A stretch of 13,896 nt of DNA. Origin: JAIBJP01 sp035639875. GTDB taxonomy: Bacteria; Actinomycetota; Thermoleophilia; Gaiellales; Gaiellaceae. The position numbers were made by a program, and so were the translations under genes. Shown here piece by piece: positions 6,189 to 11,977 of this stretch; the first letter of the stretch is position 1; every line of letters starts with the position of its first letter. The notes beneath the pieces are model-generated. The model was given only the letters and a program-made list of their open reading frames with translations, ran no database searches and was not told where the DNA came from. The DNA lies in assembly GCA_035639875.1 (NCBI GenBank), contig DASQXE010000008.1:1-13896 (forward strand), read 5' to 3'.

Positions 6189-6217
6189 TTGAACGCGAAC
6201 ACACGTTCGCCTACCCT
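6189..6217 (+). promoter_or_regulatory. Promoter of the fusion nuclease gene
   Basis: TTGAAC (6189-6194) and TACCCT (6212-6217) are separated by exactly 17 bases, and the -10 box ends 6 bases before the ATG at 6224. It is the best-formed -35/-10 pair in the window. A leaderless mRNA is expected. The spacer is almost entirely occupied by an SOS box. Confidence 0.68.
6196..6209. promoter_or_regulatory. SOS (LexA) box within the nuclease promoter
   Basis: CGAACACACGTTCG matches the Gram-positive/actinobacterial LexA consensus CGAACRNRYGTTCG at every position. The dyad extends one base each side (GCGAAC-ACAC-GTTCGC, 6195-6210). It lies between the -35 and -10 elements, so bound LexA would block RNA polymerase and damage would induce the gene. 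It is the only such box I found in the window. Confidence 0.8.
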
Positions 6218-6223
6218 GAAGCA

Positions 6224-7915
6224 ATGCAGCTCGCCTTCGACGCCGCAGACCGGCTCGTCGAGCTGGTGGAGGAACGGCGTGGCCTCGTGTCCGCCGAGGA
6301 GGCCGCGCGCTTCCTCTTCGCTCTCGAGCGCGCGCCGGTCGGGCTCGCACGCAGCTTGCTCGAAGACGTCGTCGCCGGCGACACCCGCCTCACGTGGCGT
6401 GGGGACCGGATCGGCCTGGCGGTCGAGCCCGGCGAGGACCTGCCGTTGGAGACTGCCCGCTACGTCGTCGTCGATCTCGAGACCACGGGTCTTCGTCCCG
6501 GACAGGCGGCCATCTGCGAGATCGGAGCCGTGCGGATCGACGGGCTCGTGCGGGCGGGCACCTTCCAGACGCTGGTCGATCCGGGGACTCCGCTTCCGCG
6601 TCTGGTCACGGCCCTCACCGGGATCGAGGACGCGGATGTCCGCGAGGCCCCCGGCGCTGCCGAGTCCGTCCGAGCTTTCCTCGCGTTCGCGGGCGATGCC
6701 GTGCTCGTCGCGCACAACGCGCGCTTCGACATCGGCTTTCTCGACCGCGAGGTCGAGCGCCTCACCGGACGCCGCCTGGCCGCTCCCGTCATCGACACGG
6801 TGGTGCTCGCGAGGCGACTGCTCGCGGGTCGGATTGCCCGTGCGAGCCTGGCCTCGCTTTCTTATTTCTTCGGCACGTCGGTGCGTCCGTGCCACCGCGC
6901 GTTGCCCGACGCGGAGGCGACGGCAGAGATTCTCATGGGCCTACTCGGCCTCGCGCAGGAGCGCGGGGCGCGTACCGTGGCCGACGTCTGCCGCTTGGCG
7001 GCGCCGAGAACGCGGCGTGTGTATGCGAAACGCTCACTCGCCTTTGGGAGCCCCTCGCGGCCCGGCGTTTACCTCTTCCGCGGCCCCGGTGACGAGGTCC
7101 TCTACGTCGGGCGGGCGCGCGATCTGCGGGCCCGGTTGCGCTCCTACTTTCGGACCGAGCGCCAGCGGCCCGCGGTTGAGGCCGCCCTCGCCGCGGTAGA
7201 GCGCATCGAGTGGCGGGTCCTGGGCTCCGAGCTCGAGGCCGCCCTCGAGGAGCTGCGCCTCATCCGTGAGCTTCGTCCTCCGGCGAACGCGCGCGGCGCG
7301 AGGCCGGATCGCTACGTCTACTTGATCGCCGATGCGCGCAAGCGTGACTGCGTCACCGTGACTCGGAATCCCACCGAGCTCGGCCCGATCCGGAGCCGCC
7401 GGCGGGCGGAGCTCGCCGCCCGGGTGCTGCAAGGAGCGACGCCGGCCGAGCTCGCCCTGCTCACGTCCGGCGGGCCGTTGCCGCGCCTCCGCGCCAAGCT
7501 TCGCGACCTGTCGGATTCCCTGCGGTACGAAGATGCGGCTCGCCTCCGGGACCGGATCGCAGCGCTCGAGCAGGTCGTCGCCGAGCTTGCGGAGCTCAAC
7601 CGCCTTCGGGCCGCGGAGCTGGTGCTCGTCGTGCCAGCGCTCCAAGAGCGCCACCGGCGCGCCGTCTTTGTCGCTCACGGCCGCGTGGCAGCCGTTCGAA
7701 CTCTCCCGCCCGGGCCGGGCTGCGCGCTCGAGCTGCAGGCAGGTCTAGCCGAGGCGCGCGCGCGGGCGACCTCCATTGCTCCTGAGGATGCAGACGAGCT
7801 GCTGCTCGTCGGCTCGTTCTTGCGCCGCCCGCCCCCGGAGCTGAGCGTCTTCCGCTTCGAGGACGCCGCCTCCGGGTACCTGATGCTCGATGGCCGAGCA
7901 GCCGTGGGAGCCTGA
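6224..7915 (+). CDS. DEDDh 3'-5' exonuclease / GIY-YIG (UvrC-type) / UVR-motif fusion nuclease
   Basis: The 563-residue three-part nuclease. Residues 1-75 form an N-terminal helical region. Residues 78-245 are a DnaQ-like exonuclease with all DEDDh residues in place: Asp84 and Glu86 in VVVDLETTG, Asp169 in AHNARFD, and His224 and Asp229 in CHRALPDA. Residues about 278-360 are a GIY-YIG domain like the UvrC N-terminus, with GVYLFRG (281-287), LYVGRARDLRARLRSYF (293-309) and the glutamate-rich helix LEAALEEL (337-344). Residues 423-450 resemble a UVR (UvrB-binding) motif: LRYEDAARLRDRIAALE (433-449). The C-terminus (465-563) is a smaller domain of unknown type. The architecture is known in actinobacteria (for example M. 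tuberculosis Rv2191) but its reaction is poorly defined. The start is ATG at 6224, placed by the promoter. The SOS box predicts DNA-damage induction, analogous to E. coli Cho. Confidence 0.93.
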   Translation: MQLAFDAADRLVELVEERRGLVSAEEAARFLFALERAPVGLARSLLEDVVAGDTRLTWRGDRIGLAVEPGEDLPLETARYVVVDLETTGLRPGQAAICEIGAVRIDGLVRAGTFQTLVDPGTPLPRLVTALTGIEDADVREAPGAAESVRAFLAFAGDAVLVAHNARFDIGFLDREVERLTGRRLAAPVIDTVVLARRLLAGRIARASLASLSYFFGTSVRPCHRALPDAEATAEILMGLLGLAQERGARTVADVCRLAAPRTRRVYAKRSLAFGSPSRPGVYLFRGPGDEVLYVGRARDLRARLRSYFRTERQRPAVEAALAAVERIEWRVLGSELEAALEELRLIRELRPPANARGARPDRYVYLIADARKRDCVTVTRNPTELGPIRSRRRAELAARVLQGATPAELALLTSGGPLPRLRAKLRDLSDSLRYEDAARLRDRIAALEQVVAELAELNRLRAAELVLVVPALQERHRRAVFVAHGRVAAVRTLPPGPGCALELQAGLAEARARATSIAPEDADELLLVGSFLRRPPPELSVFRFEDAASGYLMLDGRAAVGA

Positions 7916-8075
7916 AACGCCCGATGAGGATCTTCCGCAGGAGCCCGGAATTCCCGGCGGGCCGCCCGACGAGGAACCCGAGCGTGAGGGGGGCATGAAC
8001 GAGCCCGAGTCGCCCGCGGATCCGCATGGGATCGACGCTCCAGGCTCTCCGTCAGAACCGCCGCCCGTGGACTGA
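7890..8075 (+). CDS. Small acidic Pro/Glu-rich protein, probably disordered
   Basis: A 61-residue frame that overlaps the end of the nuclease gene by 26 bases and ends 14 bases before pyrF. It is about half Pro, Glu and Asp, has few hydrophobics and one Trp, and shows no fold or family I recognise. There is no Shine-Dalgarno at 7890, but an internal in-frame ATG at 7995 is preceded by GAGGGGGG (7986-7993), which would give a 26-residue product. The biased composition could equally come from GC-rich non-coding DNA. Coupling to the nuclease stop and the lack of any competing frame are the main support. It is listed as a possible gene only. Confidence 0.4.
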   Translation: MAEQPWEPETPDEDLPQEPGIPGGPPDEEPEREGGMNEPESPADPHGIDAPGSPSEPPPVD

Positions 8076-8077
8076 TC

Positions 8078-8083
8078 TAAGCT
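8078..8083 (+). promoter_or_regulatory. -10 box of pyrF (leaderless)
   Basis: TAAGCT ends 6 bases before the ATG at 8090, the same spacing as at the nuclease and CNB genes. No ribosome site and no clear -35 are visible. Confidence 0.4.
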
Positions 8084-8089
8084 CAGTGC

Positions 8090-9019
8090 ATGGAGAAGCA
8101 CGTCGAGGCCGACGCCCAGTCGACGGTCTCCACCTTTCCCGACCGGGTCGCCGAGGAGGTCGACCGAAAGCGCAGCCAGTTGCTTGTCGGGCTCGACCCG
8201 CGCCCCGAACTCCTGCCCGTCGAGCTCCGCGGCGAGGCGCACCGCAGCCGCGCGGCGGCCGCAGAGGCGTGCGCGCGCTTCTGTCGGGGACTCGTCGATG
8301 CTGTTTCCCCGTACGTCGTCGGGGTGAAGCTCCAGCTCGCGTTCTTTGAAGCACTCGGCGCCGACGGCGTGCGCGCGTTCGAGGATTCATGCGCGTATGC
8401 GCGGGCCGCCGGGCTCCTCGTCGTCGCCGACGGGAAGCGCGGCGACATCGGCTCCACGGCGCGGGCATATGCGGATGCGTATCTCGAGCGTCCCGACGGC
8501 GGCACGCCCACGGTCGATGCGCTCACCGTGAATCCGTACCTGGGAACCGACTCGATCGACCCGTTCATCGCCGCCTGCCGACGCGCGGGCACCGGCCTCT
8601 TCTGCCTCGTCAAGACGACGAACGCGGGCAGCGCAGACATCCAGGACCTCGCCCTGTCCGACGGCCGGCCCCTCTGGCACCACGTCGCCGCGCTTGTCCA
8701 CGAGTGGGGCGAAGGATTGGTCGGCGACCGCGGTCTCTCCAGTGTGGGAGCAGTCGTCGGTGCGACGTATCCGCGTGCGGTGGCCGAGGCGCGCCGGTTG
8801 ATGCCGCAGGCGATCCTCCTCCTTCCGGGGATCGGAGCGCAGGGGGCGACGCCGGCTGACGTGGCGCGGGCGTTCACGAGCGGGCCGGCAAGCGCGCTCG
8901 TTCCCGTCTCGCGCTCGGTGATCTATGCGTTCCGGGTGGACGGAGCCGACTGGCGCAAGGCCGCCGCTGCTGAAGCAGCGCGTCTGCGCGGTGAGGTCTG
9001 GTCGGTCTCAGGATGGTAG
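8090..9019 (+). CDS. pyrF: Orotidine 5'-phosphate decarboxylase, type 2
   Basis: Last step of UMP synthesis: decarboxylates OMP to UMP in the cytoplasm. The 309-residue length is that of the type-2 subfamily found in actinobacteria and some other groups, longer than the roughly 230-residue type 1. Visible motifs are LLVGLDPRPE (31-40), VGVKLQLAFFEALG (77-90), the catalytic ADGKRGDIGSTA (113-124) with Asp114, Lys116 and Asp119, LTVNPYLGTDSI (145-156), LVKTTNAGS (173-181), VVGATYP (222-228) and LLPGIGAQG (244-252) for phosphate binding. The ATG follows a TAAGCT box by 6 bases. The stop overlaps the LysM gene by 7 bases, so the two should be co-translated. It is separated from pyrE by hup and the nuclease gene rather than lying in one pyr operon. 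Confidence 0.95.
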   Translation: MEKHVEADAQSTVSTFPDRVAEEVDRKRSQLLVGLDPRPELLPVELRGEAHRSRAAAAEACARFCRGLVDAVSPYVVGVKLQLAFFEALGADGVRAFEDSCAYARAAGLLVVADGKRGDIGSTARAYADAYLERPDGGTPTVDALTVNPYLGTDSIDPFIAACRRAGTGLFCLVKTTNAGSADIQDLALSDGRPLWHHVAALVHEWGEGLVGDRGLSSVGAVVGATYPRAVAEARRLMPQAILLLPGIGAQGATPADVARAFTSGPASALVPVSRSVIYAFRVDGADWRKAAAAEAARLRGEVWSVSGW

Positions 9020-9351
9020 AGCCCGAGTCACGGCGAGCCTGGGCCGCGCGCCTGACCGCCCCGGTCGCGTTCTTCGCTGCTGCGACGCTGCTCATCATCC
9101 TCATCGAGGCGGGACTGCACGGCGGGGAGCCGGCAACGAGCGGGTCGACCCCGACGCTCCTGACGCCCACCACGTCCGGACCGACGACCACCGCCAAGAA
9201 GAAGAAGAAGAAGATTTACCGGGTGAAGAGGGGAGACACACTCGAGTCGATCGCGGCCAAGTTCAACACGACGGTCGACGATCTCCTTCAGCTCAACCCG
9301 AACGTCGACCCGCTGGCGATCACGCCGGGCCAGAAAATACGCGTTTCGTAG
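9013..9351 (+). CDS. Membrane-anchored LysM-domain protein
   Basis: The 112-residue protein has a short Arg-rich cytoplasmic start, one transmembrane helix (about 14-35), a Thr/Pro/Ser/Gly-rich linker (36-60), a run of six lysines (62-67), and a C-terminal LysM domain (68-112) with IYRVKRGDTLESIAAKF (68-84), LLQLNP (91-96) and ITPGQKIRV (103-111). LysM binds N-acetylglucosamine-containing glycans, so the domain should face the cell wall outside the membrane with the helix as an uncleaved anchor. The lysines could interact with anionic wall polymers. There is no catalytic domain, so it is probably a wall-binding or scaffold protein. Its ATG lies within the last codons of pyrF. It converges with the unknown minus-strand gene 6 bases downstream. 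Confidence 0.9.
   Translation: MVEPESRRAWAARLTAPVAFFAAATLLIILIEAGLHGGEPATSGSTPTLLTPTTSGPTTTAKKKKKKIYRVKRGDTLESIAAKFNTTVDDLLQLNPNVDPLAITPGQKIRVS
9196..9213 (+). repeat. (AAG)6 codon repeat in the LysM gene
   Basis: Six identical AAG triplets encode the hexalysine run between linker and LysM domain. This pure purine tract is unusual in such GC-rich DNA and could change length by slippage in whole codons without breaking the frame. Confidence 0.85.
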
Positions 9352-9357
9352 GAGGAG

Positions 9358-9666
9358 CTAGCGCTTGCCGCGGGCGGCGCGCAGAGCGTGAACGCCGGCG
9401 AGGGCGATCGTCATCATCGGGTTCCCGAGAGAGCGGACGCGAACGGCCCCGGCCTGCAGTTCCCGCTCGCGGCGGGGGATCATGAGGTTGTGCGGCGCTC
9501 TGCCGAGCGAAACCATCCGCTCCCGCCCAGCGCGCGCGTTCCCACCCCAGACGAACAGGCGTGTGGGGCGGAGCTCGAAGCCTCCGAACGCGCCGAGTTG
9601 CACCTCGAGCGCGCGCTCCCGACCGCGCACTCGCGTCGCGCTCACCCGTCGCTCGATGCGGCTCAT
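9358..9666 (-). CDS. Small basic protein of unknown function
   Basis: The 102-residue product belongs to no family I recognise. It is rich in Arg (RRVSATRVRGRERALEV near the start, ARGKR at the end), with a middle stretch FGGFELRPTRLFVWGGN (27-43) that looks like beta strands, and a C-terminal helix (about 84-98). No signal peptide or membrane segment is clear. Support for a real gene: a good Shine-Dalgarno GGAGGG (9675-9670) just before the ATG, a TATAGA box upstream of that (9684-9679), G/C-rich third positions, and a tidy fit between the LysM stop (6 bases away) and the dacA start (30 bases away). The plus-strand frame through the same region, an apparent N-terminal extension of dacA from 9388, has shadow-like composition. 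Confidence 0.6.
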   Translation of the reverse strand: MSRIERRVSATRVRGRERALEVQLGAFGGFELRPTRLFVWGGNARAGRERMVSLGRAPHNLMIPRRERELQAGAVRVRSLGNPMMTIALAGVHALRAARGKR

Positions 9667-9676
9667 CTTCCCTCCG

Positions 9677-9688
9677 ACTCTATACGCT
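9677..9688. promoter_or_regulatory. Shared bidirectional TATA core between the unknown gene and dacA
   Basis: The sequence CTCTATACGCT carries TATAGA on the minus strand (9684-9679) for the 9358-9666 gene and TATACG or TACGCT on the plus strand (9681-9688), 8-10 bases before the dacA GTG. The two -10 elements physically overlap, so polymerase binding in one direction should exclude the other. Confidence 0.45.
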
Positions 9689-9696
9689 GGCTCCTC

Positions 9697-10836
9697 GTGA
9701 GGCGCCTCGCGCTCCTCCTCGCTCTCGTCGCGCTTCTCGCACCGCCGGCGCCTTCCTGGGCCGCGTCCAGCCCGCCCGAGACGCGGGCCAAGGCCGTCCT
9801 TGTCGCCACGGGTAGCGGGGACATCCTGTACGCGCGTGGGGCGGACCGGCGGCGGCCGATGGCGAGCATCACCAAGCTCATGACCGCGCTCCTAACGCTC
9901 GAGCGGGCGAGGCCCGACGCGGTCGTGACGATCCGGGGCGGCGCTCCGTCCGTCGGCGAATCGACGTTCAACCTCCGGATCGGGGAGCGCCTGCGCGTGC
10001 GTGACCTCCTTATCGCCGCCCTCGTCCAGAGCGCGAACGACGCGGCGTACGCCTTGGCGAACTATGTGGGTCACGGGAAGGTGGGAGCGTTCATCCACCG
10101 CATGAACACGCGGGCGCGGGAACTCGGCCTGAAGCACACGCACTACACCAGGCCAGACGGGCTCGACGCGCACAGCAACTTCTCCTCCGCGCGCGACATC
10201 CTCGCCCTCGCGCGCGTGGACATGGAGAACCCGCTCTTCCGGCGCATCGTGCGCCGGCGCGGGGGCGTGGTCGCCGGCCGCCAGCTCTACGCGTGGAACG
10301 ACCTCCTGAAGTCCTACCCGGGCGCCATCGGCGTGAAGACAGGGCACACGGACCGGGCCGGGTGGTGCGAGGTGGCGGCTGCGCAGCGCGACGGCACGCG
10401 CGTATACGCGGTCGTGCTCGGGAGCCCGAGCCGGGCGCGGCGAAACCGTGACCTGGGCGCCCTCCTCGATTGGGCGTTCGGCCAGTACGGGCGTGTGCGG
10501 CTGGTCGAGCCCGGAAAGACCTACGCAACCACGTCGGTCCCGTTCTCGGACGGGCCTCTGCCGCTCGTCGCCAGGCGTGGTGCGACCGCAGTTGTCCGGC
10601 TGGGCCGCCCGCTCGTCGAGCGGATAACGGCCCCGGCCCGCGTCGATCTTCCCGTGTCGCGCGGGCAGCCAGTCGGTGAGATCCGAGTCTACGACGGCTC
10701 CCGGCTGATCGCCCGCCGTCCGCTCGTCGCGGCCCTGGCGGTCGAGGAGCCGAATCTCGGGCGGAGGGTCCGGTGGTACGCTGGCCGTGCTCTCGACGAG
10801 GCCGGCGACATGCTCGGGAGCCTCTCGCCCTTCTGA
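9697..10836 (+). CDS. dacA: D-alanyl-D-alanine carboxypeptidase (penicillin-binding protein, peptidase S11 family)
   Basis: Secreted low-molecular-mass PBP that removes the terminal D-Ala from peptidoglycan pentapeptides, limiting cross-linking. The 379-residue product starts with a signal peptide (RRLALLLALVALLAP, cut near Ala22-Ala23). The three serine-peptidase motifs are present: SITK (Ser57 nucleophile, Lys60), SAN (112-114) and KTG (214-216), with TRPDGLDAHSN (151-161) as in the S11 family. A C-terminal beta-rich region (about 265-345) precedes a last helix (355-375) that looks amphipathic and could anchor it to the membrane as in PBP5. GTG at 9697 is chosen because it begins the signal peptide exactly; the open frame further upstream to 9388 is not signal-like and overlaps the minus-strand gene. 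The stop overlaps the next ATG by one base. Confidence 0.94.
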   Translation: MRRLALLLALVALLAPPAPSWAASSPPETRAKAVLVATGSGDILYARGADRRRPMASITKLMTALLTLERARPDAVVTIRGGAPSVGESTFNLRIGERLRVRDLLIAALVQSANDAAYALANYVGHGKVGAFIHRMNTRARELGLKHTHYTRPDGLDAHSNFSSARDILALARVDMENPLFRRIVRRRGGVVAGRQLYAWNDLLKSYPGAIGVKTGHTDRAGWCEVAAAQRDGTRVYAVVLGSPSRARRNRDLGALLDWAFGQYGRVRLVEPGKTYATTSVPFSDGPLPLVARRGATAVVRLGRPLVERITAPARVDLPVSRGQPVGEIRVYDGSRLIARRPLVAALAVEEPNLGRRVRWYAGRALDEAGDMLGSLSPF

Positions 10837-11789
10837 TGATCGTCACAGTCACGCTCAATGCCGCCGTCGACCGGACGTTACTCGTCCCCAATTTCCAGCT
10901 CGGACAGCGACACCGCGCGAGTGTCGGCCTGCAAAGCGCGGGCGGCAAGGGCATCAACGTCGCGCGCGCGCTGAAGCGGCTCGGCGTGCCCGTCGTCTGC
11001 ACGGGCCTCGCGGGCGGTCGCAACGGCACGCTCCTCGTCGAGGAGCTGACACAGGAGGGAATCCTCAACGACTTCGTTCGCATCAGGGGTGAGTCGCGCA
11101 CGTCGACCGCCGTCCTCGATCCGACGTCGAACGTCTACACGGAGATCAACGAGTGGGGGCCCGAGATCGCCGACGACGAGCTCGAGATGTTGCGCGAGAA
11201 GCTCTCCTACCTCATGCAGGGCGCCGAGTTCGTGGTCTTCGCCGGCTCGCTGCCTCGCGACGTCGATCCTGGTTTTTACGGCGAGATGATCCGTGAGGCG
11301 GCGCGGCATCACCAGCTCGCGGTTGTCGATGCCGACGGGGAGCCGCTTCGCCTCGCGGTCGCGGCCGAGCCGTATCTCGTCACGCCCAACCTGCGCGAGG
11401 CCGAGGCGCTCGCGGGCCACGAATTCGTCGACGAGGAGGATCTCACGACTGCTCTCGACGAGCTCGCGGATCTTGGCGCGCGCAACGTCGTCATCACCCA
11501 GGAGGCCGGCTGCTATGCGCTCCTGCGCGAGGACCGGGAGGGGGTGCGCCTGCGTGCACGCGCTCCCCAGCTCGAGCCCGTCTCGACGATCGGCGCCGGC
11601 GATTCGCTGCTCGCTGGGTTCCTCGCGGCCAGGGTGGCAGGTCGTTCCTTCGAGGACGCGGTTCGGAGCGCCGTCGCCGTCGGCGCCGCGTCGGTGCTGG
11701 AGGCCGGCCCAGGGCGGTTTGACCCACGCGAGGCGAGCCGCCTCACGCCGCTCGTCACCGTCGATCGCCTCGAACGCGTCGCCTCTTAA
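10836..11789 (+). CDS. 1-phosphofructokinase-family hexose kinase (PfkB superfamily)
   Basis: Cytoplasmic sugar kinase of the PfkB/ribokinase fold that uses ATP to phosphorylate a sugar phosphate. The 317-residue product matches the 1-phosphofructokinase/tagatose-6-phosphate kinase branch: TLNAAVDRT (6-14), AGGKGINVARALKRLG (35-50, PfkB signature 1), FAGSLPRDV (135-143), TPNLREAE (183-190), and TIGAGDSLLAGFLAA (251-265, signature 2) with catalytic base Asp256. The substrate could be fructose 1-phosphate, fructose 6-phosphate or tagatose 6-phosphate and cannot be set from sequence; there is no PTS gene beside it to favour FruK. The ATG shares one base with the dacA stop (TGATG), so the two are co-translated. 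A longer frame from 10773 is upstream dacA sequence in another phase. Confidence 0.93.
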   Translation: MIVTVTLNAAVDRTLLVPNFQLGQRHRASVGLQSAGGKGINVARALKRLGVPVVCTGLAGGRNGTLLVEELTQEGILNDFVRIRGESRTSTAVLDPTSNVYTEINEWGPEIADDELEMLREKLSYLMQGAEFVVFAGSLPRDVDPGFYGEMIREAARHHQLAVVDADGEPLRLAVAAEPYLVTPNLREAEALAGHEFVDEEDLTTALDELADLGARNVVITQEAGCYALLREDREGVRLRARAPQLEPVSTIGAGDSLLAGFLAARVAGRSFEDAVRSAVAVGAASVLEAGPGRFDPREASRLTPLVTVDRLERVAS

Positions 11790-11790
11790 G

Positions 11791-11822
11791 GACATGGCCG
11801 GGTGCCTGGGCACCGGGACATG
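11791..11822. repeat. REP-like palindromic repeat, copy 1
   Basis: A 32-base unit begins and ends with GACATG and contains the dyad GGTGCC-TG-GGCACC (11801-11814), flanked by CC/GG and CATG/CATG that can extend the pairing imperfectly. It begins one base after the kinase stop and may also act in 3'-end processing or termination, although no T-run follows. It is about 88% identical to copy 2. Confidence 0.75.
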
Positions 11823-11872
11823 CCTTTCGCTGATGCGCCTCCTCCACAACGCGATCGACAAACCGCGCTTGC

Positions 11873-11882
11873 AATCATGATT
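11873..11882. repeat. 10-base perfect palindrome AATCATGATT
   Basis: An A/T-rich perfect palindrome midway between the two REP-like copies and about 95 bases upstream of guaB. It stands out in GC-rich surroundings and could be a protein-binding site; no specific regulator is recognised. Confidence 0.4.
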
Positions 11883-11894
11883 CGCGCCAAGAGA

Positions 11895-11925
11895 GACATG
11901 GCCCAGTGCCTGGCACCAGGACATG
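11895..11925. repeat. REP-like palindromic repeat, copy 2
   Basis: A 31-base unit in the same orientation as copy 1, with GACATG ends and the dyad GTGCC-T-GGCAC (11906-11916). It differs from copy 1 by one missing G and three substitutions. An alternative pairing CCTGG-CA-CCAGG (11909-11920) is also perfect. It lies 104 bases downstream of copy 1 and 52 bases upstream of guaB. Confidence 0.75.
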
Positions 11926-11963
11926 ACTCGTCTGGCCGAGGTGTGGGCGTCGCGGGGGGTTGG

Positions 11964-11969
11964 TACGAT
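11964..11969 (+). promoter_or_regulatory. -10 box of guaB (near-leaderless)
   Basis: TACGAT ends 8 bases before the ATG at 11978. No ribosome site is present. The box lies inside a possible N-terminal extension from a TTG at 11960, which argues against that start. Confidence 0.45.
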
Positions 11970-11977
11970 CGGTGCGA

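Noticed and set aside
9388..9696. N-terminal extension of dacA
   Set aside because: The signal peptide begins exactly at the GTG at 9697, the extension has no family similarity, and it overlaps a better minus-strand gene with its own ribosome site.
11799..11820. Copy 1 of the repeat as an ordinary intrinsic terminator for the kinase gene
   Set aside because: There is a GC-rich dyad right after the stop but no T-run, and a second copy follows 104 bases later, so a dispersed repeat fits better.
11794..11880. A 28-codon frame inside the REP-like repeat region
   Set aside because: Its start lies within the palindromic repeat, there is no ribosome site, and the residues resemble nothing known.
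11960..11977. TTG start extending guaB by six residues
   Set aside because: This stretch contains the likely -10 box TACGAT, and the ATG at 11978 gives the normal IMP dehydrogenase N-terminus.
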